NCBI GenBank assembly: GCA_017643685.1
Contig: JAEPMY010000009.1
Location: 1-53,287 of the forward strand
Direction: 5' to 3'
Origin: Sneathiella sp.
GTDB taxonomy: Bacteria > Pseudomonadota > Alphaproteobacteria > Sneathiellales > Sneathiellaceae
Length of the DNA stretch: 53,287 nucleotides
The translations under genes were made by a program, and so were the position numbers. This document shows, piece by piece, positions 34,603 to 45,000 of this stretch (its first letter is position 1; each line of letters opens with the position of its first letter). The notes under the pieces are model-generated. The model was not told the origin of the DNA and searched no databases. It saw nothing but the letters and a program-made list of their open reading frames with translations.

Positions 34603-36330
34603 CTATTCACCCTTTGCAAGGGCGAACGTCCCCTTGCCCTGCCGTTTAACCTCATACATGGCAGCATCCGCCCGAGACAGCAGTAATTCCAAATTGTCGC
34701 CTTCCGCCCCGTTTGAGAGCGTAATTCCGATCGAAAAACTCAAATAAGGATCGATTACATCCAATGTTTTTGAGACTTCACGGCAGGCGGCTTGTAGCTC
34801 TTCCGCCTTCTGAACAGCTCCTGCCTTGTCCATATCCTCTAACCACATAGCAAACTCATCACCGCCAAGACGGGAGACAAGATCACCAACACGGCTATTA
34901 CTTTTCAACAAGCCACTCACCGCTTTGAGAACATCATCGCCCTTTTCGTGACCAAAACGATCGTTCACTGGTTTAAAATTATCCAGATCAATATAAAACA
35001 TGGCATTTGGTCGCTGGGTTCGCTTCCCATGCTCAATGCGTTTGACAACATCCTCATGAAACGCTCTTCGATTGAGAAGGCCGCTTAACTCATCTGTTCG
35101 GGAAAGCTCAACCAGCTGTTCACGCGCATTCACTTGAATAAGAGCCACCCCCAAATGGCCTGCAAGTACCTTTAGAAGGTTTTTCTCGTCATTTGATAGA
35201 TCAAGCGCCTCATGCCGGCGGGCCAGAGCAATCACACCTGCGAGACGCCCCTTCACATAAATGGGTGCTACATGCAGCCGATCATCGGGAGACGTTAGGG
35301 AAAGGACCTCATTCTCCAAATGCTCCTGCTCTCGGCTCTTCCAGAACCAATCTCTAAGGAAATTTTCAGAGCCAGCGGCAACGCCCTGATTAAAAGCCGC
35401 CTCCAAATGATTACCAACACTGAGACGCTGGATAATAACACGGCTACTATTCAGGGCCTCGGAGGCACCTGACCCTGCGATTTCGAACAGACGATCCGCA
35501 TCCACTTCTCGCCGGATGGCATCGACGATTTTTTCTACCATCATCTCCTGACCAGCGATAAATTCCATATGTTGTCGCTGTTTAATATCTGCGGTGACAT
35601 CCTGCGCTGCCCCGCGATTTCCGAGATGCAATCCTTCTTTGGATTTAACGGGAATTGAATTCACAATCATACAAACTGCTTCTCCATCTTTTGCGCGGAT
35701 CCAAATCTCGCATTCCCGAACAGGCGCTGGATTAAAAAATGGATTTTGGAGTGCTTCGCTTGCTGGGCCTCCAAGCATCAGTAAATCTTCCACCAACATC
35801 CCATCGAGTTCAGCAGCACTATATCCGAATGCCCCGCGCGGAGAAGTATACCGAAAACGCCCTTCTTCATCCGTCTCCCAAACCAGCTCTTCAGTACAAG
35901 TAATCAAATCTTTAAAGAGCTGCCGAGACGCAACAAGTGCATCAATCAGATTATATTGCATGCTCCCGTCCCGCCCCGTCAGTAAAAAGAGAGCATCTTC
36001 CAGATCAATGGCAAGGGGAGTTACTGCCATATCGTAGGTGATTTTTTCACCTGTCCGCATTTGTAATTTTACACTTACCTGCTCAGCCCTACCTTTATGG
36101 ATAGCCTCCTGAAGAGCTGGTCCGCCTTCCGAGCGGCATTCAAGGAATTCCCGTTGCAAAGGAAGTCCAGCCTCATTGCAATCAACAATTTTGCCTGATT
36201 TGGAAATTACGATTGCGGGCCCCGGAAATGCTGCCACGACCGCACGGATATCGGCTAGCGGATCTGAAGCCTCCACCGCTGATTTTCCGAGCAGGCCAAG
36301 TCCTGCAAACTGGCTCCGTAACTTTCCCAT
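34603..36330 (-). CDS. PAS-PAS-GAF diguanylate cyclase (GGDEF)
   Basis: A 575-residue cytoplasmic cyclase with no membrane segment. Two PAS-like domains lie at about residues 25-120 (FPGPAIVISKSGKIVDCNEA) and 135-250 (ELVWETDEEGRFRYTSPRG). A GAF-like domain covers about 260-400, and the GGDEF domain about 410-570, with RTDELSGLLNRRAF, the intact active motif SRLGGDEFAMWL, and an RVGD inhibitory site five residues before GGDEF. So it should make cyclic di-GMP and be product-inhibited. No EAL domain is present. It forms a two-gene unit with the DUF2336 protein. Confidence 0.94.
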   Translation of the reverse strand: MGKLRSQFAGLGLLGKSAVEASDPLADIRAVVAAFPGPAIVISKSGKIVDCNEAGLPLQREFLECRSEGGPALQEAIHKGRAEQVSVKLQMRTGEKITYDMAVTPLAIDLEDALFLLTGRDGSMQYNLIDALVASRQLFKDLITCTEELVWETDEEGRFRYTSPRGAFGYSAAELDGMLVEDLLMLGGPASEALQNPFFNPAPVRECEIWIRAKDGEAVCMIVNSIPVKSKEGLHLGNRGAAQDVTADIKQRQHMEFIAGQEMMVEKIVDAIRREVDADRLFEIAGSGASEALNSSRVIIQRLSVGNHLEAAFNQGVAAGSENFLRDWFWKSREQEHLENEVLSLTSPDDRLHVAPIYVKGRLAGVIALARRHEALDLSNDEKNLLKVLAGHLGVALIQVNAREQLVELSRTDELSGLLNRRAFHEDVVKRIEHGKRTQRPNAMFYIDLDNFKPVNDRFGHEKGDDVLKAVSGLLKSNSRVGDLVSRLGGDEFAMWLEDMDKAGAVQKAEELQAACREVSKTLDVIDPYLSFSIGITLSNGAEGDNLELLLSRADAAMYEVKRQGKGTFALAKGE

Positions 36331-36455
36331 AAGTTCCCCTGGTAAGCATATTTAGCGCGCTAGATTAGAAGCTACGCCTTAACAGGCTCTTAAGGCCGAT
36401 AAATCTCCCGAAAAACGGGCTTGTCAGATGCTATAAAAGGCACGACATTATCGAT

Positions 36456-37145
36456 ATGAAAAAAACACCTATTTGGACCGATTTCGAACATGTGGATGTC
36501 TGGGTTTTTGATCTAGATAACACTCTATACCCCGCTCGTTGTGATCTATTCACTCAAATGGACAGAAAGATGGGGGAGTTTGTCTCTCAATATCTTCAAG
36601 TCGATTATGACGAAGCAAAACGCATTCAAAAAGAATACTTTAGCGAGCATGGAACAACTTTGAACGGATTGATGAGCCGGCATGGAATGAAGCCTGCTGC
36701 TTATCTTGAATATGTTCATGATCTAGATATTGACCATATTACAGCGGATACAAAGCTCAATGAAGCGTTACATGCACTGGGGGGGCGCAAGGTCATCTTC
36801 ACCAATGCATCGGATGCACATGCCCGGAATATCTCTCGGCAAATTGGAATCGATCATCATTTTGATGAGATTTTTGATATCCATCGGTCAAACTTTGTCC
36901 CAAAGCCCGAGATGTCGGTTTATCTCCAGTTTCTAGATGAATTTGAGATCGACCCTAAAAGGGCGGTTTTCTTTGAGGATATGGCTAAAAACTTAAAGCC
37001 TGCACATGATCTTGGTATGACGACCGTTTGGGTACCGAACCCCGCTCATTGGTCACACGAATCATCTGCTGGCGACCATATTCATCATGTCGCGGAAGAC
37101 CTCGGGGATTGGCTGACTCAATTAATCGGCAGTAAACCCCGCTAA
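36456..37145 (+). CDS. Pyrimidine 5'-nucleotidase (HAD superfamily, SDT1-like)
   Basis: A 229-residue HAD hydrolase. Motif I is WVFDLDNTLYPARCDLF, motif II KVIFTNASDAHARNI, the motif III Lys is in NFVPKPEMSVYLQF, and motif IV is AVFFEDMAKNLKPAHDLGM. The helical cap between motifs I and II (MDRKMGEFVSQYLQVDYDEA) is typical of the SDT1/PHM8-like pyrimidine 5'-nucleotidases. In alphaproteobacteria this gene often lies directly before dapD, as it does here. Confidence 0.92.
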   Translation: MKKTPIWTDFEHVDVWVFDLDNTLYPARCDLFTQMDRKMGEFVSQYLQVDYDEAKRIQKEYFSEHGTTLNGLMSRHGMKPAAYLEYVHDLDIDHITADTKLNEALHALGGRKVIFTNASDAHARNISRQIGIDHHFDEIFDIHRSNFVPKPEMSVYLQFLDEFEIDPKRAVFFEDMAKNLKPAHDLGMTTVWVPNPAHWSHESSAGDHIHHVAEDLGDWLTQLIGSKPR

Positions 37146-37170
37146 GCAGCCTTTTCAAGGACGGGAGTAG

Positions 37171-37198
37171 TTGACTTGCGCCCCCCTGTCGGTATGTT
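37171..37198 (+). promoter_or_regulatory. Promoter of dapD
   Basis: -35 TTGACT (37171-37176), a 16-base spacer and -10 TATGTT (37193-37198), about 40 bases before the dapD ATG. The ribosome site GAGGAA follows. Confidence 0.6.
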
Positions 37199-37238
37199 TT
37201 TGCCTAAATTTTTTACCAGATAAGTTTGAGGAACACGA

Positions 37239-38084
37239 ATGAGCCTTACCGAACTGCAACCGGTCATCGAAAAAGCTTGGGATGATCGCGACAATATCTC
37301 CACCGCCACAACCGGTGAAGTCCGTGAAGCTGTCCAGGAAGCCCTGAATGCGCTTGATAGCGGCGCGGCACGTGTTGCTGAAAAAACTGATGGTGACTGG
37401 GTTGTAAACCAGTGGCTTAAGAAAGCTGTTCTGCTGTCTTTCCGCCTGAACGATATGGAAGCCATTGCCGGTGGTCCGGGCCAGAACACAAACTGGTGGG
37501 ATAAAGTGCCAAGCAAGTTTGAAGGCTGGGGTGAAAATCGCTTCCGCGAAGCTGGCTTCCGCGCGGTTCCGGGCACAATTGTTCGCCACAGCGCCTACAT
37601 CGCCCCAAGCGTGGTTCTGATGCCAAGCTTTGTGAACCTAGGTGCTTATGTTGATAATGGCACTATGGTGGACACATGGGCAACAGTTGGCTCGTGTGCG
37701 CAAATCGGTAAAGGTGTGCACCTTTCCGGCGGTGTAGGTATTGGCGGCGTGCTTGAACCGCTGCAGGCGGGTCCAGTAATCATCGAAGACAACTGCTTCA
37801 TTGGTGCTCGTTCCGAGGTTGTTGAAGGCGTTGTCGTTGAAGAAGGCGCCGTTCTCTCCATGGGTGTCTTTATCGGTGCCTCTACAAAAATCGTGAACCG
37901 CGAAACCGGTGAAATCCATGTCGGTCGCGTGCCGGCCTATTCCGTTGTTGTGCCAGGTAGCCTGCCGGGCAAACCACTTCCAAATGGTGAGCCAGGACCA
38001 AGCCTCTACTGTGCTGTGATTGTGAAAACTGTGGACGCGCAAACACGTGCCAAAACAGATATCAACGATCTGCTACGAGACTGA
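37239..38084 (+). CDS. dapD: 2,3,4,5-tetrahydropyridine-2,6-dicarboxylate N-succinyltransferase
   Basis: A 281-residue left-handed beta-helix acyltransferase. The N-terminal helical domain ([17 protein letters not shown]) is followed by hexapeptide repeats from about residue 105, such as [40 protein letters not shown] and [20 protein letters not shown]. It uses succinyl-CoA in the succinylase branch of lysine/diaminopimelate synthesis. DapE, which removes the succinyl group, is encoded just downstream beyond the oppositely oriented DMT gene. Confidence 0.97.
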   Translation: MSLTELQPVIEKAWDDRDNISTATTGEVREAVQEALNALDSGAARVAEKTDGDWVVNQWLKKAVLLSFRLNDMEAIAGGPGQNTNWWDKVPSKFEGWGENRFREAGFRAVPGTIVRHSAYIAPSVVLMPSFVNLGAYVDNGTMVDTWATVGSCAQIGKGVHLSGGVGIGGVLEPLQAGPVIIEDNCFIGARSEVVEGVVVEEGAVLSMGVFIGASTKIVNRETGEIHVGRVPAYSVVVPGSLPGKPLPNGEPGPSLYCAVIVKTVDAQTRAKTDINDLLRD

Positions 38085-38107
38085 TCTTGAAATCAGATCG
38101 ACACCAA

Positions 38108-38137
38108 GGCCCGTCAGACTGTGACGGGCCTTTTTTT
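38108..38137 (+). terminator. Rho-independent terminator of dapD, inside the DMT coding end
   Basis: A perfect 9-bp stem GGCCCGTCA/TGACGGGCC, a 5-base loop and seven Ts. Its right arm and T run are also the last codons and the lysine-rich tail of the convergent transporter gene. Confidence 0.9.
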
Positions 38138-39004
38138 ATTCTCGCGATATACCATGTAAAGGCCGCTCGCCAGAATAATGGCCATTCCAACCCAACCATG
38201 ATCTCCCGGCACTTCTCCAAACACCAGATATCCAATACTTAACGCCCAAATCAGGCTTGAATATTCGAAAGGCGTAATAACCCCCACCTCTCCCATGGTG
38301 AAGGCTTTCACAATGAAGACATTACCGAGTAGAGACAGAACCGCCATTAGCCCAACAACCATCACATGCTCTAGCGGGATCGGCTTCCAGAAAAACGGAG
38401 CCACAAACCCGGTAGCGATTGATGTCCAGAAGGTTACAAAAAAGACAATCGTATATGTCCGATCTGTTTTCCCAAGCCAACGACTTGCCAACATCATGAT
38501 GGAATAACAGAGGCTCGCCCCAAGGACAAAAAATGCGGCCGGATCAAAAATCCCGCTTGTTGGCTGCATCACATATAAAACACCGCAGAAGCCAACCAAA
38601 ATAGCTCCCCACCGATGGATACCAACTTTCTCTTTAAACAGCGGCACAGAGAGCGCCGTCATAATAAATGGGGCGACAAAGAAAATAACGGTTGCTTCCG
38701 CAAGTTCTAAAGACTGCAACGAAGTAAAAAATAATGCGGGTGCAATGAACCCCAGCAGCCCCCTAATCGCATGCGCACCAAAGCGCTTGGTTTTAATAAG
38801 CTGTACGCCCCCTAGAAACGGCATAAGGGAAAATAGAATGCAAAAATTAATACAGGATCGGATAAACAGGATCTGAAAAACGCTATATTCTGCCTCCACC
38901 AGCCATTTGCCAACAGCATCCATTGACGACATCATCAACATGGCTGCGCAAATATATAAAATACCCATCATATTGTTATTTGGAGTACCATTATAGGCAG
39001 GCAT
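38114..39004 (-). CDS. DMT superfamily (EamA) transporter
   Basis: About 296 residues with ten hydrophobic segments in two EamA repeats: MMGILYICAAMLMMSSMDAV opens the first, and the second ends in SLIWALSIGYLVFGEVPGDH and a basic tail. ATG 39004 is preferred with a weak GAAAG site; a GTG at 39049 lacks one. Family members export amino acids, nucleobases and other small metabolites. The substrate cannot be read. It is inserted in opposite orientation between dapD and dapE, and its 3' end doubles as the dapD terminator. Confidence 0.88.
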   Translation of the reverse strand: MPAYNGTPNNNMMGILYICAAMLMMSSMDAVGKWLVEAEYSVFQILFIRSCINFCILFSLMPFLGGVQLIKTKRFGAHAIRGLLGFIAPALFFTSLQSLELAEATVIFFVAPFIMTALSVPLFKEKVGIHRWGAILVGFCGVLYVMQPTSGIFDPAAFFVLGASLCYSIMMLASRWLGKTDRTYTIVFFVTFWTSIATGFVAPFFWKPIPLEHVMVVGLMAVLSLLGNVFIVKAFTMGEVGVITPFEYSSLIWALSIGYLVFGEVPGDHGWVGMAIILASGLYMVYRENKKRPVTV

Positions 39005-39131
39005 GGCGGGAACTTTCAGTGGAAGGAATTCGTCTTGTAGAAGACTCACTCATACATGAGGCTTAAGACAAGTCAAGATTATTGACCTAACAGCATTGAC
39101 CATCAGAGAACAGGCGGGTAAAGCTCATTCC

Positions 39132-40304
39132 ATGACGTACAAAACCGATATTGACGAAGTTACGCTGACGCAAGACCTTATTCGTTGCCCCAGTGTAACC
39201 CCTAAAGACGCTGGCGCCCTTGATGTTTTGCAGAAAACGCTTGAAGGGCTTGGCTTCAAATGCACCCGTCTTGTGTTTTCAGATGATGATACACCAGATG
39301 TCGATAACCTCTATGCCCGCTATGGGACAGAAGCACCAAATTTCTGTTTTGCGGGCCACACCGATGTTGTCCCCCCTGGGGAATTGTCAGAATGGTCAGT
39401 CGACCCGTTTGGCTCCATCATCAAAGACGGCATGCTAATCGGGCGCGGGGCTGCGGATATGAAAGCAGCAATCGCTTGCTTTGCGGCGGCAGCCCAGCGA
39501 ATATTGAAGGCTAAAGATGGGTCACTAAACGGTTCTATCAGTTTCCTGATCACTGGCGATGAAGAAGGTCCAGCCATCAATGGAACCAAGAAGGTACTAG
39601 AATGGATGGCTGAAAATGGGGAGCGTATTGATCATTGTATCGTGGGCGAGCCAACAAATCCGAACCAGCTTGGCGAAATGGTAAAAATTGGCCGTCGTGG
39701 TTCCTTCACCGGTTACCTGACCGTTCTTGGCACAGAGGGACACGTGGCATATCCGCATTTAGCGGACAATCCTATTCCTCATCTTGTCGCAATGATGGCC
39801 GCATTGGATGAACTGCACCTAGATGGCGGCAGCGAACATTTTCAGGCAAGCAATCTGGAATTTACCACAGTTGACGTTGGGAACCCTGCCACGAATGTGA
39901 TCCCCCAAACGGCAAATACGACTTTCAATATTCGCTTCAATACCCATCATACGCTTGATGGACTGGATCATTTAATTCGTGAAACACTTGATAAAGTGGC
40001 AACGGAACGGGGCATTAAATATCATCTGGATGCGCGCAAAAACTCTGAACCGTTCCTGACCGAAGAAGGCGATTTTAGCCATCTGATTGCAAATGCTGTT
40101 GAAAAACACGCTGGCCGAAAGCCTGAAATGTCGACAACAGGCGGAACATCTGATGCCCGTTTCATCAAAAACTACTGCCCGGTTGCTGAGTTTGGCTTAA
40201 TTAGCCAGACCATGCATAAAATTGATGAACAGGTACCTGTTGCAGATATCAATGCTCTTGCCAGTATATATGAAAGTGTTCTCAGCGGGTATTTTGGTGA
40301 CTAA
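39132..40304 (+). CDS. dapE: Succinyl-diaminopimelate desuccinylase
   Basis: A 390-residue M20 metallopeptidase. Metal and catalytic residues are visible in [13 protein letters not shown] (His, Asp), [14 protein letters not shown] (bridging Asp), [12 protein letters not shown] (catalytic Glu pair) and the C-terminal QTMHKIDE (His). It hydrolyses N-succinyl-LL-diaminopimelate. The ATG at 39132 matches the family N-terminus; a TTG at 39096 would add 12 residues. The next gene follows after 2 bases. Confidence 0.95.
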   Translation: MTYKTDIDEVTLTQDLIRCPSVTPKDAGALDVLQKTLEGLGFKCTRLVFSDDDTPDVDNLYARYGTEAPNFCFAGHTDVVPPGELSEWSVDPFGSIIKDGMLIGRGAADMKAAIACFAAAAQRILKAKDGSLNGSISFLITGDEEGPAINGTKKVLEWMAENGERIDHCIVGEPTNPNQLGEMVKIGRRGSFTGYLTVLGTEGHVAYPHLADNPIPHLVAMMAALDELHLDGGSEHFQASNLEFTTVDVGNPATNVIPQTANTTFNIRFNTHHTLDGLDHLIRETLDKVATERGIKYHLDARKNSEPFLTEEGDFSHLIANAVEKHAGRKPEMSTTGGTSDARFIKNYCPVAEFGLISQTMHKIDEQVPVADINALASIYESVLSGYFGD

Positions 40305-40306
40305 GC

Positions 40307-40891
40307 ATGACTAAACTCCAGGAAATCCAGGAAGCCTTGAAAGGCTGCTTCAAAATTCTGTTGCGCGATCAATCTGCGCAACAGAACTTCAATCTAAGCA
40401 CCGATGGCTTCTGGTTTTCCTTTATGGCACTGCCGCTTGTGGTGCTTCTGAATGTGATTGAAAAATCCATGGGTTTCAAACTGGCAGGTTTGAGCCAAAT
40501 ATCCACATTTGACATATTTGGCTTTTCCGCATCCGTGGTAGTCAGCTGGGGCGTTTTTCTAATTGCAGCGTCAATTTTATCCCGGTTTTTGGGATTTTCC
40601 GCAAATTTCCCAACCTTTGTGGTCGTTTATAACTGGGCACAATTTGCGATCAGTCTTGCATGGACCATTCTGTCAATCTTACTTGTTGGAATAAGCGGAG
40701 GAGATGCCAGCTCATTCTTTGGATTGCTGGTGATGTTCTTCAGCTATGTCTACCTTTTCCTGATTTTGAAAGATACGCTGGATTTAGATAGTGCGGTTGC
40801 TGCTGGCGTCTGTTTTGTCGAATTTGCCATCGCCATATTGGTGAATTACATGGCAATCCTGCTTTTCCTATCAGATCTACTGCCTCAATAA
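40307..40891 (+). CDS. Inner membrane protein of unknown function
   Basis: A 194-residue protein with an N-terminal amphipathic stretch (residues 1-30, with NFNLSTDGFWFSFMALPLVV) and about five transmembrane segments, but no charged motif or catalytic residue. It starts 2 bases after dapE and is probably cotranscribed. Its 3' end overlaps convergent truA by 7 bases. A similar small membrane protein occurs beside dapE in related alphaproteobacteria, to my recollection, but no function is assigned. Confidence 0.82.
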   Translation: MTKLQEIQEALKGCFKILLRDQSAQQNFNLSTDGFWFSFMALPLVVLLNVIEKSMGFKLAGLSQISTFDIFGFSASVVVSWGVFLIAASILSRFLGFSANFPTFVVVYNWAQFAISLAWTILSILLVGISGGDASSFFGLLVMFFSYVYLFLILKDTLDLDSAVAAGVCFVEFAIAILVNYMAILLFLSDLLPQ

Positions 40892-41622
40892 TCAACATCC
40901 GTTAGATAGAGGCCATGTGGCGGTGCGTTTGGACCACCCCGCTGTCGGTCTTTTGCGTCTTTCGCTGCTAGAAAATCACGTTCTGACCATTGACCGGTAC
41001 CAACGAATGACAGGCTTCCCACCATCGCGCGCACCTGATTATGCAAAAAAGAAGGAGCCGAAACACGTATCTGCACTTCTTCATCTTCACGAGTGATATC
41101 AAGCCGCGTCAGTGTCTTAACCGGGCTTTTTGCCTGACAGGCGGCCGCTCGAAAACTTGAAAAATCATGTTTCCCGACCAGATTTTGCGCAACTTTATGC
41201 ATCAATTCATGATCCAATTCAGGCCGCACATGCCAAGCATACCCTGCATCCAGCGTTAAGCGGGGAGTTCGATTAATAATGCGGTAGAGATAATGACGAG
41301 CTGTTGCACTAAAACGCGCACTAAATTCATCATCTACCAGTTCGCAATCAACGATGGCAATACGGGCGGGTTTCAAATGCTGATTAATCGCATTTTGAAC
41401 CGTGTATGGTGAATGATCCTTACTGAGGTCAAAACTGGCCACCTGCCCCAATGCATGCACACCGGCGTCGGTCCGGCCAGCTCCTTGGATGCGAACTTCT
41501 TCTCCGCAAAATTTGACAATGGCTTCTTCGATACTCTGCTGAACGGAAGCGCCCTCTTTTTGACGTTGCCATCCAACAAGACCTGTCCCGTCATATTCAA
41601 TTATCGCCTTATAACGGGGCAT
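40885..41622 (-). CDS. truA: tRNA pseudouridine(38-40) synthase
   Basis: A 245-residue TruA. It opens MPRYKAIIEYDGTGLVGWQR. The catalytic Asp is in GAGRTDAGVHALGQVASFD, with the RHYLYRI and FLHNQVRAMVG blocks also present. It makes pseudouridine at positions 38-40 of the tRNA anticodon arm. Its ATG overlaps the fmt TGA by one base, so translation is coupled to fmt. Confidence 0.97.
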   Translation of the reverse strand: MPRYKAIIEYDGTGLVGWQRQKEGASVQQSIEEAIVKFCGEEVRIQGAGRTDAGVHALGQVASFDLSKDHSPYTVQNAINQHLKPARIAIVDCELVDDEFSARFSATARHYLYRIINRTPRLTLDAGYAWHVRPELDHELMHKVAQNLVGKHDFSSFRAAACQAKSPVKTLTRLDITREDEEVQIRVSAPSFLHNQVRAMVGSLSFVGTGQWSERDFLAAKDAKDRQRGGPNAPPHGLYLTDVDY

Positions 41623-42545
41623 CAGGTCAAGACCTCACCTTTTTTAAAAGGATATCCATTTAAGAAAGTCTTCGTATCCATTGGCGATTTTCCTGCTCGC
41701 TGCAGCAATGTGAGCTTCAAAGCTCTACTCCCGCAGGCAACGGTCAGCTGATCATCAATCAGCACACCTGGTTCTCCGTCACCGTCACAAACCTCTACAT
41801 TCAATAGCTTTATCCGCGTACCCTCTTTTTCAAAATAGGCACCCGGAAAAGGGCTCAGCCCCCGAATATGGCAGCTCAGCTCCTCAGCGCTTTTACTCCA
41901 ATCCACTTTGGCTTCTGCCTTATCAATTTTCCTGGCGTAAGTTATCCCCTCCTCGGGCTGAACCACGGGTTTATAGTCCGCCGTTCCAAGGACAGGTAAT
42001 GTCTTCAGCAATAAATCAGCGCCAAGCTCGGCCAACGTATCGTGAAGGCTGCCTGCTGTTGTATCGGAATGAATAGGTGTACGTGCTTCGGCGAGTACAT
42101 CACCAGTATCAAGCCCTGCCGCCATCTGCATGATCCCAACACCTGTTTCTGCATCCCCTGCCATAATGGCACGCTGGATCGGGGCTGCCCCCCGCCACCG
42201 CGGGAGCAAAGAAGCATGAATGTTTAGGCAACCATATTTTGGCGCATCCAGAATTGCCGTGGGCAACAAAAGTCCATATGCCACAACAACTGCAGCATCG
42301 AGCTTCAAAGCCTCAAAATAGGCTTGCTCTTCCACATCTTTGAGGGATTTTGGAGTACGCACCTCAACTCCGTGCTTCTCAGCCAATTGGTGAACAAGTG
42401 TAGGGCGCAAGGTTTTCCCTCGTCCAGCACGCCTTGGCGGTTGAGAATAGACACAGACAATGTCGTGCTCACTGTCCAGTAGAGCCTGTAACACTGTGCA
42501 GGAGAAATCAGGCGTCCCCATAAACGCCAAGCGCAAACCCGCCAT
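41622..42545 (-). CDS. fmt: Methionyl-tRNA formyltransferase
   Basis: A 307-residue protein beginning MAGLRLAFMGTPDFSCTVLQ. The formyl-transfer motif CLNIHASLLPRWRGAAPIQR carries the catalytic Asn and His, and GLDTGDVL follows. The C-terminal OB-fold begins at about residue 205. It formylates initiator Met-tRNA. It is downstream of def by 7 bases, so the formylation and deformylation enzymes are made together. Confidence 0.97.
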   Translation of the reverse strand: MAGLRLAFMGTPDFSCTVLQALLDSEHDIVCVYSQPPRRAGRGKTLRPTLVHQLAEKHGVEVRTPKSLKDVEEQAYFEALKLDAAVVVAYGLLLPTAILDAPKYGCLNIHASLLPRWRGAAPIQRAIMAGDAETGVGIMQMAAGLDTGDVLAEARTPIHSDTTAGSLHDTLAELGADLLLKTLPVLGTADYKPVVQPEEGITYARKIDKAEAKVDWSKSAEELSCHIRGLSPFPGAYFEKEGTRIKLLNVEVCDGDGEPGVLIDDQLTVACGSRALKLTLLQRAGKSPMDTKTFLNGYPFKKGEVLT

Positions 42546-42552
42546 CAAACTA

Positions 42553-43074
42553 TCAGCTCGCCTGTTTTTTAAGTTTCAGAAGTTTGCGAAGGATCATGTT
42601 ACGCTTGAGCGCAGAGAGATGATCTACAAACAAAATACCATCCAGATGGTCAATTTCATGCTGAATACAGGTCGCAAGAAGGCCATCAGCATGCAATTCT
42701 TGCTCTTTCCCATCACGGTCCAGATATTTTACTTTAATCTCGGCGGGACGAACAACATCTGCGTAATGGGCGGGAACAGAGAGGCATCCCTCTTCATAAA
42801 CGCTGTCGTCATCGGAAACCCATGTGATCTCTGGGTTGATCAACGCTATCGGATCAGGATCATTTTCCTCATCATTTTTTCCGATCACATCAACCACAAG
42901 CAAGCGCTTCTGCACCCCAACCTGGATGGCAGCAAGTCCAATCCCCGGTGCCTCGTACATGGTTTCGAACATATCGTCGACCAATTTACGAATTTCGTCA
43001 TTCACCTCAGCAACGGGCTCAGAGATGGTTTTCAAGCGCGGATCGGGCGCTGTTAAAATTGGTAAAAGGGCCAT
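42553..43074 (-). CDS. def: Peptide deformylase
   Basis: A 173-residue metalloenzyme with all three motifs: [27 protein letters not shown] (metal Cys) and [14 protein letters not shown] (HExxH). It removes the formyl group from new proteins. It is the first gene of the minus-strand def-fmt-truA unit. Confidence 0.97.
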   Translation of the reverse strand: MALLPILTAPDPRLKTISEPVAEVNDEIRKLVDDMFETMYEAPGIGLAAIQVGVQKRLLVVDVIGKNDEENDPDPIALINPEITWVSDDDSVYEEGCLSVPAHYADVVRPAEIKVKYLDRDGKEQELHADGLLATCIQHEIDHLDGILFVDHLSALKRNMILRKLLKLKKQAS

Positions 43075-43197
43075 GGTCTTAAACTATTCCAACGGTTAAT
43101 ATGGTTCTTGATCAAGTCACACAGTAGGTATTACTCCGTGATAAAAAGGTCAAGGTTATTGCGGGATTTATGAACTTTTGAGCAAGGGGGCTCCTTG

Positions 43198-44403
43198 ATG
43201 GATTATGTGTTGATCGGACTGGTAATTTTGCTGGCACTGGCGGTAGGTATTGTGATGTGGAAGATCTCCCGATCAGAGCAGATGATGCAAAATGCTGCAG
43301 ACAACAGCGAAGCCCTGACACGCCTCACAGAATCTCTGTTAAACCAACAAAACCAGCTGGAAGGGCAGTTACGGCAAATGTCCGCAGATGGCACAGCCAA
43401 ACAAAGCGAAATTAATAAAACACTTGCCGAAAGACTGGACAGTGTCTCTAAACGTCTGGGAGACGCTCTATCTGAAAACACCGACAAAACCAGCAGGACA
43501 CTTGCAGAACGGTTGGACAAAGTTTCCCAACTGTTAGGGGAAAACCTGAACCAATCCACTGAAAAAACAAATAAATCCCTATCTGAGCTGCAAGAACGTC
43601 TTGCCGTGATTGATAAGGCTCAAGCCAACCTAACTGACCTTTCAACACAGGTCGTTGGACTTCAGGACATTCTAGCGAATAAACAGGCGCGCGGGGCATT
43701 TGGCGAAATCCAACTTAACGATCTGGTGACGTCTGCCCTTCCTCCGTCCGCTTATGATTTTCAAGTGAGTTTGAGTAATGGCCGACGAGCGGACTGTCTC
43801 ATCCGCCTTCCAAACCCGCCGGGGTCTATAGTGGTAGATGCCAAGTTCCCATTGGAGAGCTATCACATGCTTCGTAATGCCGAAGATGACGCGAGCCTAC
43901 AGGCTGCGAAGCGGGCGTTTATCACTGCGATGACAAAACACATCATGGATATCAGCGAGAAATACATTATTGATGAGGAAACAGCCGAATCAGCGCTTCT
44001 TTTCCTACCATCTGAAGCCGTATATGCAGAAATCCATGCCAATTTCCCGCAAGTTCTGCAAAAATCTTATGCAGCAAGGGTCTGGATTGTCTCTCCCACC
44101 ACACTAATGGCTACCCTGAACACGGTTAGGGCCGTCCTGAAAGACAGCCAAATGCGGGAACAGGCCGGGGTCATTCAAAAAGAGGTTGGCGTGTTGCTCA
44201 AAGATGTAGAGCGGTTGGATAAACGGGTGGACAATCTATCCCGCCATTTTTCTCAGGCTGCCAAGGATATTACCGATATCGAAACCTCGAGCCGTAAAAT
44301 CAGTAGCCGCGGTGAAAAAATTGAAGATCTACAACTTGGCGAAAGCGATAACGGAGATGAACTTTTATCCTCACCGCCAGATATGCTGAGCAACTCAAAC
44401 TAA
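43198..44403 (+). CDS. rmuC: DNA recombination protein RmuC homologue
   Basis: A 401-residue protein. An N-terminal transmembrane segment ([20 protein letters not shown]) is followed by a long coiled coil (residues about 25-145) with repeats such as [20 protein letters not shown] and [20 protein letters not shown]. The RmuC nuclease-like domain follows ([30 protein letters not shown]). ATG 43198 follows AAGGGGG. It is thought to limit DNA inversions and act near recombination intermediates. Its 3' end overlaps recR by 9 bases. Confidence 0.93.
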   Translation: MDYVLIGLVILLALAVGIVMWKISRSEQMMQNAADNSEALTRLTESLLNQQNQLEGQLRQMSADGTAKQSEINKTLAERLDSVSKRLGDALSENTDKTSRTLAERLDKVSQLLGENLNQSTEKTNKSLSELQERLAVIDKAQANLTDLSTQVVGLQDILANKQARGAFGEIQLNDLVTSALPPSAYDFQVSLSNGRRADCLIRLPNPPGSIVVDAKFPLESYHMLRNAEDDASLQAAKRAFITAMTKHIMDISEKYIIDEETAESALLFLPSEAVYAEIHANFPQVLQKSYAARVWIVSPTTLMATLNTVRAVLKDSQMREQAGVIQKEVGVLLKDVERLDKRVDNLSRHFSQAAKDITDIETSSRKISSRGEKIEDLQLGESDNGDELLSSPPDMLSNSN

Positions 44404-44991
44404 GCTACGTCGAGATTTCAGGGCGGTGGCAAGGGTACCATCGTCCAAATAATCCAGCTCGCCACCAACTGGAACACCATGGGCCAAATGGCTTACTTTG
44501 ACACCACTTTCTTCCAAGCGGTCTGTGAGATAATGGGCTGTTGTCTGTCCGTCCACTGTGGCGTTGAGAGCCACAATCACTTCACTCACACCACCATCGG
44601 CAACACGAGTGATCAATTCATCAATACGCAAATCCTCAGGCCCCACACCATCCAGTGGTGATAAAGTACCCCCAAGGACGTGATAAAGCCCAGCAAAGGC
44701 ACCAGCCCGCTCTAATGCCCAAAGATCAGAAACATCTTCGACCACGCAGATGGTGGCCTGATCCCTTGTATTGTTCTGACAAATACCGCAAGGGTCTGTG
44801 GTATCCAGATTGCCGCATGAACCGCAATTTTTCACATTTGTAGCAGCCGCGGCCATCGCCTCCCCAAGTGGAGAGAGTAAGCTTTCACGATGTTTGATCA
44901 GATGCAGGGTAGCCCGGCGCGCAGATCGCGCCCCGAGACCCGGAATTTTGGACATCAGCTGGATCAGCTGATCAATTTCAGAGCTGGCCAT
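44395..44991 (-). CDS. recR: Recombination protein RecR
   Basis: A 198-residue protein with an N-terminal helix-hairpin-helix ([20 protein letters not shown]), a zinc site [18 protein letters not shown] and a Toprim domain ([20 protein letters not shown]). It works with RecFO to load RecA at gaps. It closes the ffs-dnaX-ybaB-recR run. Confidence 0.97.
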   Translation of the reverse strand: MASSEIDQLIQLMSKIPGLGARSARRATLHLIKHRESLLSPLGEAMAAAATNVKNCGSCGNLDTTDPCGICQNNTRDQATICVVEDVSDLWALERAGAFAGLYHVLGGTLSPLDGVGPEDLRIDELITRVADGGVSEVIVALNATVDGQTTAHYLTDRLEESGVKVSHLAHGVPVGGELDYLDDGTLATALKSRRSLV

Positions 44992-45000
44992 ATACCTGCC

